Positions 18,966 through 32,267 of a DNA stretch of 38,987 nucleotides are shown here, piece by piece (within the stretch, counting starts at the first letter, position 1; each line of letters starts with the position of its first letter). A program made the translations under genes and the position numbers. The notes under the pieces were generated by a model, which worked only from the letters and a program-made list of their open reading frames with translations, searched no databases and was not told where the DNA came from. The stretch spans positions 1-38,987 of the forward strand of contig OMJT01000045.1 in assembly GCA_900299415.1 (NCBI GenBank), read 5' to 3'. This stretch comes from Opitutales bacterium. Lineage in GTDB: Bacteria > Verrucomicrobiota > Verrucomicrobiia > Opitutales > Opitutaceae.

Positions 18966-19745
18966 ATGAAATTCCGCCTCGTCGCCCTCCTCCCGCTGCT
19001 CGGCCTCGCCCTCCTGGCCGGCTGCGGCAAGTCGTCTTCCACGCCCGCTGCCGCCGCCTCGACCGCCGCCAAGCCCGGTGCCGCTCCAGCGGCTCCGGCG
19101 GGGGACTTTTCCGACGCCAAGGTCATTGAGGCCTATGGATGGTACATCGGCGAACGAACCGGCGTGGCCGAACTCGGTTTCTCCGCGGAAGAGACCGACG
19201 CCCTGCTGCGTGGCATCCGCGGTGCGACCTCGGGCCAGAAGTCGCCCTTCGACATGAACGTCTACGGCCCCAAGCTGGATGACCTGCTTGGCAAGCGCCA
19301 GGACGCGATCCTCAGCAAGGTGCGTGAGAAGAACAAGGCCGAGGGCACAGCGTTCTTCACCAAGCTCAAGGACAACAAGGCCGTAACCATCCTGCCGAGC
19401 GGGCTCGGTTTTGAGGTGGTGCAGGCCGGCAGCGGCCCGGCGCCCAAGGCAACCGACACGGTCAAAGTCCACTACGTCGGCCGCTTCATCGACGGCACCG
19501 TCTTCGACAGCTCTGTCGAGCGTGGCGAGCCCGCGACCTTCCCGCTGGACGGCGTGATCCCTGGCTGGACGGAGGGCCTTCAGAAGACCAGCAAGGGAGG
19601 CAAGCTCCGCCTCTACGTCCCGGCCAAGCTGGCCTATGGCGATGATGGTCGCCCCGGCATGCCGCCGGCCTCGACGCTCCTCTTCGACGTCGAGCTCCTG
19701 GAGATCAACCCGCCGGCTGCCGCTGCAGCTCCGGCCGCGAAGTAA
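18966..19745 (+). CDS. FKBP-type peptidyl-prolyl isomerase, lipoprotein
   Basis: Lipobox LLAGC; VKVHYVGRFIDGTVFDSS, LDGVIPGWTEGLQ, YGDDGRPGMPPASTLLFDVELLEI. Confidence 0.93.
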   Translation: MKFRLVALLPLLGLALLAGCGKSSSTPAAAASTAAKPGAAPAAPAGDFSDAKVIEAYGWYIGERTGVAELGFSAEETDALLRGIRGATSGQKSPFDMNVYGPKLDDLLGKRQDAILSKVREKNKAEGTAFFTKLKDNKAVTILPSGLGFEVVQAGSGPAPKATDTVKVHYVGRFIDGTVFDSSVERGEPATFPLDGVIPGWTEGLQKTSKGGKLRLYVPAKLAYGDDGRPGMPPASTLLFDVELLEINPPAAAAAPAAK

Positions 19746-19828
19746 CCTCAAATCCGGTCGGGCGCCCACACCATGGGCGCCGGGCCGATCCCCGCGGTCG
19801 AGGGCCGATGCCCGGGGCCGGCGCGGGT

Positions 19829-20335
19829 TTATTCCTCAGTTCGCCTGGCCTTGAAGAATGCCTGCAGCAGTGCACGGCACTCGGGCTCGAGCACGCCGCC
19901 GGACGCGAGTTCGACGTGGTGGTTCACCCGCGGAAGTTCATTGAGGTTAATCGCTCCCCCGAGGCAGCCCATTTTGGGGTCCGGGACGGCGTAGCAGACG
20001 CGCTTTACCCGCGACATCAGCATGGCGCCGGAGCACATCGGGCAGGGCTCCTTGGTCACGTACACGGTGGCGCCCTCGAGGCGCCAGTCGCCGAGCTTGG
20101 CGGCGGCTTGGGTGAGGGCGAGCATCTCGGCGTGCGCGGTGGGATCGTCGCTGCCCTCTACTTGGTTGTGGGCCGCCCCGATGACCTCGCCGCCCACCTC
20201 GATCACGGCCCCGATCGGCACCTCGTCGTCCCGCCACGCGTCGATCGCCTGGTTGTAGGCCAGGCTCATGTAGAAGGCGTCATCGCGATTGAGCTGCGAC
20301 GGGAAGCGCTTCTCGAAGGGGCAGGGGAGGGCCAT
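19829..20335 (-). CDS. tadA: tRNA-specific adenosine deaminase (ORF extends to 20350 but the upstream Met lies in repeat DNA)
   Basis: DPTAHAEMLAL and EPCPMCSGAMLMSRV; VPIGAVIE. Confidence 0.92.
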   Translation of the reverse strand: MALPCPFEKRFPSQLNRDDAFYMSLAYNQAIDAWRDDEVPIGAVIEVGGEVIGAAHNQVEGSDDPTAHAEMLALTQAAAKLGDWRLEGATVYVTKEPCPMCSGAMLMSRVKRVCYAVPDPKMGCLGGAINLNELPRVNHHVELASGGVLEPECRALLQAFFKARRTEE

Positions 20336-20340
20336 CGGTG

Positions 20341-20382
20341 GAACGCTCAACGCTCAACTTTCAACGTTCAACGCTCAACTGT
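20341..20382. repeat. Heptanucleotide tandem array: GAACGCT CAACGCT CAACTTT CAACGTT CAACGCT CAACTGT
   Basis: Six in-register 7-nt units read directly. Confidence 0.85.
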
Positions 20383-20561
20383 CCGATCGGGCGAGGGTTC
20401 TGCGTCGGGATCCCTGAGCGCTGTGTGTACTGGCCAGCTGGCGGAGCCGGCCGGTAATTCCTTGCCTCGCCGGGGGCTTTCCCCCTTGCATGAGTCTTTC
20501 GTCATCTTGCCTATCCCTCAATCTATGACCCAACCTGCGCCTGCGCAAACCCGCGTATCTC

Positions 20562-20822
20562 ATGCCTGAAGGCGACGCGATTGAAGTCGAGGGCAAGGTC
20601 GTCGCCGTGCTGCCGGGGACGATGTTCAAGGTGCAGCTGGCCAACGGGCACGTGGTGCTCGCGCACATCTCCGGCAAGCTCCGGAAGAATTTCATCAAGA
20701 TCGCCGCGGGCGACTCCGTGAAGATGGAGATGAGCCCTTACGACCTGGAGAAGGCGCGGATCACTTTCCGCATGAAGGAGCAGAACCCCTTCACGCCCCC
20801 GCCGCCGAGACGGCGTTATTGA
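20562..20822 (+). CDS. infA: Translation initiation factor IF-1
   Basis: [65 protein letters not shown]. Confidence 0.95.
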   Translation: MPEGDAIEVEGKVVAVLPGTMFKVQLANGHVVLAHISGKLRKNFIKIAAGDSVKMEMSPYDLEKARITFRMKEQNPFTPPPPRRRY

Positions 20823-20827
20823 CGCCG

Positions 20828-20845
20828 CGCCGCCTTTCGGCGGCG
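20828..20845 (+). terminator. Possible terminator hairpin CGCCGCC-TTTC-GGCGGCG after infA
   Basis: Perfect 7-bp stem just after the stop codon; no strong T-tract. Confidence 0.4.
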
Positions 20846-20942
20846 GAGTTCGCCGTTGAGAGATGGTAGTTGGGGTTCGAAGGCTTGCCCCATCTTTCAT
20901 TTCCCGTCTCCCATTTCCGCGGCACACGGATGTGCTATCGCA

Positions 20943-21893
20943 ATGTCTTCCGCCACGAGTCGCCGCAATTCCGCCTCTAGCCGGGCTCCGGCGCGCTGGG
21001 CGGAGGACATCGACGGCTTCATGGCCTTTCTGGCCCTGGAGCGCGGTCTCTCGGCAAACACCCGCGCGGCCTACCAGCGCGACCTCGACCAGGCGGCGGC
21101 GTTCTTCGCCAAGTCGGGCCGGGGAGACTGGACGGCGGTGTCGCACGACGACGCCACGGCCTGGCTCCGCTCCATCCGGGGTCAGCCGGCGAGCGTGGCC
21201 CGCAAGCTCACGGCTCTGCGGGTGCTCGCCCGCCACCTGGTGCGGGAGAAGCGGCGCGCCGACGACTTCACGGAGCTGCTCAACGGTCCGAAGCTCGGGC
21301 GCCGGATTCCTGGGACCCTGACCCCCGGCGAGGTTGCCCGACTGCTTTCCGCCCCGGCTGGCGGCGAACCCCGGTCGCTCCGTGATCGAGCGCTCTTGGA
21401 GCTCTTCTACTCGAGCGGGCTCCGTGTCTCGGAGCTGGCCGGCCTGACCCTGCAGCAGCTCGACCTCGAGGGCGGTTTTCTGCGGGTCTTCGGCAAGGGT
21501 GCGAAGGAGCGCGTGGTGCCGGTCGGCAGCCGGGCGCGCGACGCGCTCACCGTGTGGATCGCCTCGGGGCGCCCGCACCTCGTGAAGCCGCGCACCGGCA
21601 GCCAGATCTTCCTCAACAACCGCGGCACCGCGCTCTCCCGGGTGGCCCTCTGGATGATCGTGAAGCAACATGCCGCTCGGGCGGGCCTTGAGGGCCGAAA
21701 GGTGAAGCCGCACCTGCTGCGCCACTCGTTCGCCACGCACCTGCTCGGCGGCGGGGCCGACCTGAGGGCGATCCAGGAGATGCTCGGGCATGCGAGCATC
21801 ACGACGACCCAGATCTATACTGCCGTGGAGTCGGGCCGTCTCGCCGACCATCACGCCAAGTTCCATCCCCGGAACCGCGAGGGAGCGAAGTAG
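20943..21893 (+). CDS. xerD: Tyrosine recombinase XerC/XerD
   Basis: LFYSSGLRVSELAGLTLQQLDLE, HLLRHSFATHLLGGGADLRAIQEMLGHASITTTQIYTAV. Confidence 0.88.
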   Translation: MSSATSRRNSASSRAPARWAEDIDGFMAFLALERGLSANTRAAYQRDLDQAAAFFAKSGRGDWTAVSHDDATAWLRSIRGQPASVARKLTALRVLARHLVREKRRADDFTELLNGPKLGRRIPGTLTPGEVARLLSAPAGGEPRSLRDRALLELFYSSGLRVSELAGLTLQQLDLEGGFLRVFGKGAKERVVPVGSRARDALTVWIASGRPHLVKPRTGSQIFLNNRGTALSRVALWMIVKQHAARAGLEGRKVKPHLLRHSFATHLLGGGADLRAIQEMLGHASITTTQIYTAVESGRLADHHAKFHPRNREGAK

Positions 21894-21942
21894 CTCCACT
21901 TGACGGCTTGCTGCGAGCGGGTGGATTGGCATTCCGGAGGGC

Positions 21943-22704
21943 GTGGGTTTTCTGCGCGACTATTCCGTTCCGGGGCTGCTGGTGCTGGCCGCCCAGATCG
22001 GGTGCATCGTGCATGTGCTCCGCAATGGCCGGAACACGATGTGGATCATGCTGATCCTGTTCGCGCCGGGCATCGGGTCCGCGGTCTATTTTGTAATCGA
22101 GGTCTGGCCCGACCTGCGCGCCGGGCGGCGGGGCGGGCTGAACCTGAAGATGCCCGAGACCTCGGCCGGCGCGATCAAGCGTCTGCAGGAGGAACTGGAA
22201 TTCTCCAACACTGTGAAGAAGCGCGTGGAGCTGGCCCAGGCCCTGGCCTCGGCGCGGCGCTATGACGAGGCGACGGAGACGCTAGCCGTGTCGCTGCGGG
22301 GGGTTTTCAGGGACGACCCCGTGCTGACGCTCGAGCTGGCGGAAGTGCATTTTCTCGCGGGCCGGCATGCGGAGACGCTCACGGCGCTGGAGACCCTCGA
22401 CCGCCTGAAGAGCAAGGACGGCCGCCAGCAACGGCTGCTCCTCGCTGCGCGGTCGCTGCAGGCGCTTGGCCGGGCGGGCGAGGCGCGGGAGCGATTCGAG
22501 ACGGCGCTCGAGCAGGCCTCGGGCGAGGAACCGCGCTGCCGGCTGGCCCAGTTCCTCGTGGCACAGGGTGAACTCGACTCCGCGCGGACGTTATTCGAGG
22601 AACTCCTGAAGAACGCGAAGCACGGCGGCGGCATGTACCGTCGCCTCAATCGCGAGTGGATCGCGCTGGCGAAGGAAGGCCTGGCGGGATTACCGAAGGG
22701 CTAG
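21943..22704 (+). CDS. Membrane-anchored TPR protein with PLD-nuclease-N-like N-terminal segment
   Basis: Two N-terminal hydrophobic segments, then TPR-like repeats; GTG start. Confidence 0.75.
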   Translation: MGFLRDYSVPGLLVLAAQIGCIVHVLRNGRNTMWIMLILFAPGIGSAVYFVIEVWPDLRAGRRGGLNLKMPETSAGAIKRLQEELEFSNTVKKRVELAQALASARRYDEATETLAVSLRGVFRDDPVLTLELAEVHFLAGRHAETLTALETLDRLKSKDGRQQRLLLAARSLQALGRAGEARERFETALEQASGEEPRCRLAQFLVAQGELDSARTLFEELLKNAKHGGGMYRRLNREWIALAKEGLAGLPKG

Positions 22705-22710
22705 CGGCCC

Positions 22711-25491
<2,781 letters not shown>

Positions 25492-25628
25492 GAAGGGCCA
25501 GTGAAAGGCACGAGGCGGGCGGAACAAGGGTAATTTGCAGCGGGTGTCAGGGGGATATCCCCGGGCACGGAATCGCTTTGCCTCCCGGGCGCGATTGGGC
25601 CACGTCCTAGCCGTCCCTGATCCCGCGA

Positions 25629-27311
25629 ATGACTCTCTCGTCGGCACCTGCCTCCGCGGACCGTCCCCGCCCGGGCCGCTGGCTGGCCCCTGTCCTCTGG
25701 GGCCTCGTGGTGTTCACGGTCTACTTCCACTACGCGCGCTATATCGATTAGGTCGGATGGAATGCGATTGAGCTCATCATCTCTCAGAAGCTCACCGGTC
25801 ACGGGGTCTATGCCACGAGTCTCGATTATCCCTCGGCCATCGCGTGGCGACCGGTGGTGCCGACGCTGGTCGTGACGGTTTTCCGCCTCTTTACCGAGGA
25901 CCCGATTCGCATCTACCAACTGGTCTGCGGCCTGTCCTTCTCGGCGCTGACCGTTGCGATGTTCCTGTCCGGGCGTTTCCTCGGTAATGTCTGGACCGGC
26001 CATTTGGCTGCCTTGGCGGCCGCGACCTGTCCGGCGATCACGACCTACCTCGTCCACCACATCCATTCCTACTCGCACGTGGTGACGCTCGCCTTTTTTG
26101 GGCCCGCGTTGCACGTGAGCCTGGCGCTAATCATGGCTGATCCGGCGGGGCCAGGGCCCAAGTTCCGGTCACATCTGGTCGCTGGGCTGCTGTGGGGGCT
26201 CGCGTACCTCTGCCGCAGCGAAATGCTGCTGTTCTTTGCGGTCTTCGTGATTGCCTTGGCTTGGCGGCGGCGGAGCCGCCCCGGCTGGTTCCGGCCGCTG
26301 TTGGGCGCCATCGGGATGTTCCAGCTCCTTTTCGGAACCTACAATGTCTACGCCGAAGCAGTCACCAGCCGCGACGGGATCCTGATCCGGAAGACAATCT
26401 AAGGCTTCTACATCAGCCAAGGCTGGGCTAACCCCGCCCAAGACACGACCCCCGACTTCGAGGCGGACGGCTACAACTACGCGATCAAGCTCTATGGGGA
26501 CCCAAAGGAAAATGGCGAGAGTCTGCTCCGTGCCATCCGCCGCAACCCGGAGGCCTTCCTGCGACGGGTGAAGCTAAATGCCATCCACTTTTACTAGCGC
26601 TTCCTCGATCCCGAATTTATAGCCCCGTGGATCACCGTCCCGGGCCTTCTCCTTGCGCTGGCGCTTGTCTTCAGGCGTATGGCCCAGGGCCGTCAGGTCG
26701 CCGTGGTGTTTTTGCTCGGGCTGTTTGCCGCGACCCATTTCATCCTGATTTTTCACATCGACGCGCGCTACCTCACGATCGCGGTGCCGCCAATGGTGCT
26801 GGCGGCAGTCCTGCTTGTGCAGTCGGGCCTGGATCTATGGCAACTTCGGCGGCCGGTGGTGCCGCGCTGGCTGCCTGCAAGTCTCGTCCTTGGCGCCATG
26901 GCGTGGATGGCGCGCGGGCAGATCCGCCAGCTCTGGCCGCACGGACCGACGGCCGAGGCGGGCACCGCGGCGATGAAGGTTTTCGGAGACTATTTCCGGG
27001 CGGAAGTCCAAGAACCCCGGCTGGTGCGGAACACGGAACCGCACGTGGTGCTGATTTACCCGCCGCAGTCGACGCTGCGACCGGAGGATCAATTCCTGCT
27101 CGCTTATTACTGTGGCACCGCGTGGGTGAACCTCGGGGCCGAATGGAAGTTTCCCCGCGGCTTGTTCTATTCCTTCCGCGATTGCGAGGACGACTATGTC
27201 GTTGCTCCGGCCGACTACCAGGATCCCCAGCGTTTCGGCAAGGCCCGCCGAGTCGGCGAGATTCAGCACCCCACGCTCGGGCGATATGCGCTGTACGAGA
27301 TGCACCCGTGA
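25629..27311 (+). pseudogene. GT39/PMT-like membrane glycosyltransferase with three in-frame stops and no frameshift
   Basis: 561-codon span in one frame; stops at 25749-25751 (TAG), 26400-26402 (TAA), 26595-26597 (TAG); coherent coding between stops. Confidence 0.85.
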
Positions 27312-27323
27312 GGGGTGCGCCGC

Positions 27324-28076
27324 TCACTTCCGGCGGTAATCGCCGCGGCTGAAGTATTTCTCCAGCCAGACGTACATGCAGATGAAGAAGTACCGGCTGC
27401 CCATTTCCTTGATCTTGAGCTTGGCCACCCCGTGCTTGCGGTTGCGCCAGCTGATGGGGATGACGCTCCAGGTGTAGCCGCGGACGATCGCCTTGAGCGG
27501 GATCTCGACGGTGAGGTTGAAGTGCGGCGCCAGGAAGGGCCGGCAACCGTCGATCGTGGTTCGGCGGTAGGCCTTGAACGCGTTGGTGGTGTCGTTGAGC
27601 GCGATATTGAATCCGACCCGCACGAGGAAGTTGGCGAGGCGGTTCACGAGCAGCTTCATTCGGGGGTAGTCGATGACCTCGCCGCCCTCGACGAAGCGGC
27701 TGCCGAAGGCACAATCGTGACCCTCGTTGAGGAGCCGCCAGTAGGTGACGGCATCGGCCGGCGCGTCGGAGGCGTCGGCCATCATAATCACGACCGCATC
27801 ACCCCGGCTTTGGTCGAGGCCGCAGACCACGGCGCGGCCAAAGCCATTCGCGCCGGTGTTCTGCACCGGAGCCAGGGTGGGAATTGTTCTCCCCAGTTCC
27901 TGCAGGACCGCCCAGGTGCGGTCCCGGCTGCCGTCATCCACCACCACGATCTCGTGCGGCACTCCGGCGGCGGTAAACACCCGGTAAATGTCGCTGACGG
28001 TCGAGGGCAGCGATTCCTCCTCGTCCCGCGCCGGGATGATGACGGAAAAGAGGTGCAGCGGAGCGGCCGGGGGCAT
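27324..28076 (-). CDS. Family 2 glycosyltransferase (dolichol-phosphate mannosyltransferase-like)
   Basis: FSVIIPARDEEESLPSTV, IVVVDDGSRDRTW, VIMMADASDAPADAV; Met at 28076 or 28121. Confidence 0.92.
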   Translation of the reverse strand: MPPAAPLHLFSVIIPARDEEESLPSTVSDIYRVFTAAGVPHEIVVVDDGSRDRTWAVLQELGRTIPTLAPVQNTGANGFGRAVVCGLDQSRGDAVVIMMADASDAPADAVTYWRLLNEGHDCAFGSRFVEGGEVIDYPRMKLLVNRLANFLVRVGFNIALNDTTNAFKAYRRTTIDGCRPFLAPHFNLTVEIPLKAIVRGYTWSVIPISWRNRKHGVAKLKIKEMGSRYFFICMYVWLEKYFSRGDYRRK

Positions 28077-28093
28077 GGCGGGTGTCGAGCCGT

Positions 28094-29164
28094 TCAAAAG
28101 GGCGCGGACACGTCGAGCCAATCCGCATGGTCGCCGGCGTGGGTCGCGATCTCCTCAAGGATGGTGTCGACCGGGGTCTGCGGGCGCCAGTCCCAGAGCC
28201 GCGTGGCCCGGGCGTGGTCGAGGACGATCCACGGGAGGTCGAAGGGCCGCGGGCTGCCGTCGGCGAGCACGGCGTGCGGGCCGAAGCGTGCGTCACACCA
28301 CACCGTGAGTTGGCGGAGGGAGCGCGCGGAGGCGGCACCGCCCGACACGTTCACGAGGCGGTCGGCCGCCGCGAGCCGGGGGGCGGCGAACTGCTTCCGC
28401 AGCAGCGGGAGGAGGTCGCGCGGGTGGAGGCAGTCGCGCACCTGGTGCCCGTGGCCGCCGAAGCCGAGGTACTTCAGCGGTCGGCGGCGCAGGTGGCTGT
28501 TGAGCCAGTAGCTGTAGATGCCCTGGTCGGGCCGGCCGAACTGGCCGGCGCCGGCGAGGACGCCGCAGCGGTTGATGAAGACCGGGAGCCCGAAGGTCTC
28601 GCCGTACTCGAGGGCGAGCGCCTCGCTGGCGAGCTTGGTGGCACCGTAGAGCGAGACTGGCGCAGCGGTGGGAAACTCCTCGGCGATACCGGCGCCGGTG
28701 AGCCCGGCGGAGTGCGTGGCGCCGGGCTTCGGATGGAACGCGTCCTTCGCCTCGGCGACCTACAGCCCGGCGAGGGCGGTGATGGAATAGACGCGGCTGG
28801 TGCTGAGCAGGATGAATCCCGCGCGGTGGCGCTTGCAGTACTCGAGCAGGTTGACGGTGCCGCCGAGGTTGTGCTCGACGATTTGGCGTGAGGTAGACCG
28901 CCCGTCGACTCCGGCAAGCACGCTTGGGTTCGCTGCGGCGTCGATCACCCAGTCGGCCGCAGGCAGGTTGTCGAGGTCGCTCGTGGCGCGGAGATCGCCG
29001 TGAAAAACCCTGATTCCGAGCCCGCGCAGCCCCGCGCGGTTGGTCTCGCTGCCAGGACGGATGAAATTGTCGAATCCCATCACCTCGTGTCCGCCGGCCT
29101 CGGCGAGTCCGCGGGCGAGTGTGCTGCCGGCAAATCCACAGATGCCCGAAATCAGAATTTTCAT
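28094..29164 (-). pseudogene. NAD-dependent epimerase (CDP-paratose 2-epimerase-like SDR) interrupted by one in-frame TAG
   Basis: MKILISGICGFAGSTLARGLAEAGG ... SRVYSITALAGL*VAEAKDAF ... PVSLYGATKLASEALALEYGE ... INRCGVLAGAGQFGRPDQGIYSYW; 357 codons in one frame, TAG at 28760-28762. Confidence 0.88.
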
Positions 29165-29260
29165 CAGGATATCGCCCGTTTAAGATAGAAGTTTAGGGTG
29201 AAGAGAAGGGCGTCGTCGGCGCCTCAACTTCAACCCCAAACTGCACCGGACCGCGCGCAT

Positions 29261-29842
29261 TCAGTGCGCGCCCTCGGCGGCTTTGGCGGCGGCTGCCTCC
29301 GCCTGCTTTTCCTCGTAGGCCTTGCGCTGGATCTGGCTGATCTCGAGCAAGTCGCTCACGAGCATCCGCGCCTCGCGCTCGGCGATGTCCTGGGCGCGCT
29401 TGGCGTCGGCTTCCGCGTCGCCCGTCGAGGGCAACGGCGGCGGAGTGGCGGTAGCGGGGCCGCTGCCGCCGGGAGCAGAGGTGGTTGCGGCAGCCCCGGG
29501 GGTTACCGCACCCAGCCGGAGCGGCAGCAGGAACTGCTCCGTGCCGACCTGCACGGTGGCGGTACTGGCGGCGAGGTCGGCTGCGAGTAGCTTGAGCGCG
29601 CCAAAGGACTCACCGACCTGCAGCCAGGCTGCGGCGTTCTCCGCCGTGTTCTGGATGCGCACCGCGGGCTTTTCCCGCGTGCCCATGATCGCGATCAATT
29701 CCCAGCGCGCGGTGCGCGGGGCCGGTGTCGTGGCCGTCCCAGTGGCCGGCAGGAAGGGCGAGGTCGAGGGCGGCACGTCCGCCGCGGAAAGCGAACGGGC
29801 GAGGACAAGGCAGGCCGAGGAAAGTATCCGGCAACGGGACAT
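29261..29842 (-). CDS. Secreted hypothetical protein with a PilP/GspC-like small beta-domain
   Basis: Signal peptide; RWELIAIMGTREKPAVRIQNTAENAAAWLQVGESFGALKLLAADLAASTATVQVGTEQFLLPLRL. Confidence 0.6.
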   Translation of the reverse strand: MSRCRILSSACLVLARSLSAADVPPSTSPFLPATGTATTPAPRTARWELIAIMGTREKPAVRIQNTAENAAAWLQVGESFGALKLLAADLAASTATVQVGTEQFLLPLRLGAVTPGAAATTSAPGGSGPATATPPPLPSTGDAEADAKRAQDIAEREARMLVSDLLEISQIQRKAYEEKQAEAAAAKAAEGAH

Positions 29843-29917
29843 GTCGTTCAGACGCTGGGGAGATCGGCCGGTTGCGTCAATCGACAGTCCAGCGCCCGTC
29901 GGCCGCGGGAGCATTTC

Positions 29918-30976
29918 TCACGCGCTGCGGCGCTGCCAGGCCTCGACGATCTGGCGGATCGTATCCTCGAGCGATTGCGTGAGGTCCCAGGCGGGGTAGT
30001 GGGCGCGCATCTTGCGGAGGTCGCTATAGTAGCAGATGTGGTCGCCGGCTCGGTTCTGATCGACGTAGGTGTGGACCTGAGCCTTGCCGGAGAACTTCTC
30101 GGCGATCTTGAACGCCTCGAGGATGGAGGTGCTGTTGGCCTTGCCGCCGCCGAGATTGTAGACTTCGCCGGCGCGGGGGGCGGCGACGAACGCCGCCATG
30201 AAGCGGGCGACGTCAAGCGAGTGGATGTTGTCGCGCACCTGCTTGCCCTTGTAGCCGTAGACCTTGTACTCGCGGCCCTCGAGGTTGCACTTCACGAGGT
30301 AACTGAGAAAGCCGTGGAGCTCGACGCCGGTGTGGTTGGGCCCGGTGAGGCAGCCGCCGCGCAGGCAGCAGGTCGGCAGGTTGAAGTAGCGGCCGTACTC
30401 CTGCACGAGCACGTCGGACGCGACCTTCGAGGCGCCGAAGAGGGAGTGCTTCGACTGGTCGATGGTGAAGGTCTCGGGGATGCCGTGCTCGTACGCCGGG
30501 TCGGCGTAGTCCCAGCGGGTCGGCAGCTCCCGCAGCGCGATGCGGTTGGGGCCGTCGCCGTAGACCTTGTTCGTGCTCATGTGGATGAACGGCGACTCCG
30601 GCCGCGCCTGCCGCACGGCCTCGAGGAAATTGAGGGTGCCGACGGCGTTGGTGTCGAAATCGTCGAAGGGGATCGCGGCTGCGCGGTCGTGACTCGGTTG
30701 GGCGGCGGTATGGACAACCACGTCGGGCCGGACCGTCTTCACCAAGGCTAGCACCCCGGCGCGGTCGCGGATGTCGAGTTCGTGGTGGACGAAGCCGGGC
30801 AGCTCCCGCAGGAGGCGCTGCTGGTTCCAGCGGGTGTCGCCCGATGGGCCGAAGAAAACCGCGCGCTGGTTGTTGTCCACGCCGTGCACGGTATAGCCGA
30901 GCTCGCGGGAGAAGTACTGGCAGACCTCGGAGCCGATCAGGCCCGAGGAGCCGGTGACGAGGAGGGTTTTGGGCAT
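29918..30976 (-). CDS. NAD-dependent epimerase (CDP-paratose 2-epimerase/tyvelose-epimerase-like)
   Basis: [83 protein letters not shown]. Confidence 0.92.
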   Translation of the reverse strand: MPKTLLVTGSSGLIGSEVCQYFSRELGYTVHGVDNNQRAVFFGPSGDTRWNQQRLLRELPGFVHHELDIRDRAGVLALVKTVRPDVVVHTAAQPSHDRAAAIPFDDFDTNAVGTLNFLEAVRQARPESPFIHMSTNKVYGDGPNRIALRELPTRWDYADPAYEHGIPETFTIDQSKHSLFGASKVASDVLVQEYGRYFNLPTCCLRGGCLTGPNHTGVELHGFLSYLVKCNLEGREYKVYGYKGKQVRDNIHSLDVARFMAAFVAAPRAGEVYNLGGGKANSTSILEAFKIAEKFSGKAQVHTYVDQNRAGDHICYYSDLRKMRAHYPAWDLTQSLEDTIRQIVEAWQRRSA

Positions 30977-30983
30977 GAAGAAT

Positions 30984-32267
30984 TTAGCGGTCCGGTGCCG
31001 GCACGTCGATTGTCATGCCGGGTGGATTGACGGGAAAACTGGTGGCGCGGCCGGCCCGCAGTTCGGCGGCGTGGTGCGGCCAATCGTAGTCGACAAAGGG
31101 CGCGAAGCGGAGGTCGAGCAGGTTGGAGAGCACAAACAGGGAAAAAAGGGCGCGGGCCGCGATCCGCCAGATTTTTCCGGAGTTGGCCGCGGCGAGCAGG
31201 AGCCATGCAGTCATGATCTCGGGCAAGTAGAAGTACCGCTCGCCGTTGCCGCGGACCAGCAATTCAGGCAGGTAGTGCCGGCACCGGTAGAAGGCTGAGG
31301 CGAGTAGCAGTCCGATGGCGGCGCCGAGAATCCAGCGGAGTTCGGAGGCGGCGGTGGAGCGCAGCACGACGGCCAGCCCAGCGACCGCGGCGATTCCGAG
31401 GCTCGTGAGCACCGTGGGCGTGGAGACGGCAGGTGGCAACCAGCTGGCAAAGGTCATGAGCCCGAGGTGCATCCCGATGGCGCCCGGCAAAGACTGCAGG
31501 ATGACAGGTCCCGTCTCCTCCGGGGTGGCTCCCGCCCCGTGGAAGATGTACCAGCCCTGCACGGCACCGGTGGCCGCGATCAGGACAGCCATGGCCATCG
31601 ACCAGGCGCTGCGCTTGCGCCAGGCCTGAACGGCGAAAAAAGGGGAGAACAGGAGTGAAAACGGACCAGAAAGGCCGCCGAAGATCACGAGGAGGATGTC
31701 GCCGGCCCGGCTCGCGAATGAACGCGGTTCGGGCAGGAGCAACAGCACGATCAGGCCGAGAGCGAGCACCCATTGAAGGTTGGTGACGTTGAAGAACACC
31801 TCGCGGGCATCGGGCACCAATACCACGGCAAGCGCGAACCAGGGTCGGCCGCTGACCGGCATGCGCTCCGAAAGGATCAGGGCACAGACTGCGAGGAGGG
31901 CCGCGGTGGCGACCGCGGAGAAAACCGCCGGGGCCCAGAGCGGATCGAAGCTGGTGGCGAGCAACGCCGCGACGCGCGGGCCCAGGTGCAGGTACCCGGC
32001 GTAGGGTCGCAAGATCGCCTGGCCGCCGCGAGCCAGGGCCTCGACATAGAACATGCCGTCCTCGGCCCAGAACTGCGGACGCGCCAAGGCGTCAACTCGC
32101 CTGGTAACCACCAGTAGAGCGAGTCCAAGCAGCCAGAATCCCCGGCAATTCCATGGCCACGTCGCGGGGATATTACGGTCGGAGGTCGGAATCACGGTGG
32201 CGGGCCGACGCGGGGCGATGCCAGGCGCGGGGAGCGCTAGAGCGGCCCAAAGCGGCACTTGGCCCAT
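30984..32267 (-). CDS. Polytopic membrane protein, putative glycosyltransferase-like (unassigned)
   Basis: Multiple hydrophobic segments; [17 protein letters not shown] near the N-terminus as in GT-C-like proteins; start uncertain (overlaps upstream gene). Confidence 0.65.
   Translation of the reverse strand: MGQVPLWAALALPAPGIAPRRPATVIPTSDRNIPATWPWNCRGFWLLGLALLVVTRRVDALARPQFWAEDGMFYVEALARGGQAILRPYAGYLHLGPRVAALLATSFDPLWAPAVFSAVATAALLAVCALILSERMPVSGRPWFALAVVLVPDAREVFFNVTNLQWVLALGLIVLLLLPEPRSFASRAGDILLVIFGGLSGPFSLLFSPFFAVQAWRKRSAWSMAMAVLIAATGAVQGWYIFHGAGATPEETGPVILQSLPGAIGMHLGLMTFASWLPPAVSTPTVLTSLGIAAVAGLAVVLRSTAASELRWILGAAIGLLLASAFYRCRHYLPELLVRGNGERYFYLPEIMTAWLLLAAANSGKIWRIAARALFSLFVLSNLLDLRFAPFVDYDWPHHAAELRAGRATSFPVNPPGMTIDVPAPDR

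Noticed and set aside
20341-20382. CRISPR-like array
   Set aside because: Units are 7 nt, contiguous and without spacers; no cas genes nearby.
20943-21893. Tyrosine recombinase as evidence for an integrated element
   Set aside because: Looks like a housekeeping XerC/XerD beside infA; no att-like repeats, tRNA target or cargo genes seen.
25629-29164. Genuine stop-codon recoding (TAG/TAA read as Gln)
   Set aside because: Normal CAG/CAA Gln codons are used in the same genes, and several intact genes here terminate in TAG, so point-mutated pseudogenes or consensus errors are more economical.
29253-29271. GCGCGCA-TTCAG-TGCGCGC stem-loop at the 3' end of the PilP-like gene
   Set aside because: Simple GC-alternating palindrome with no T-tract; expected at some frequency in GC-rich DNA.
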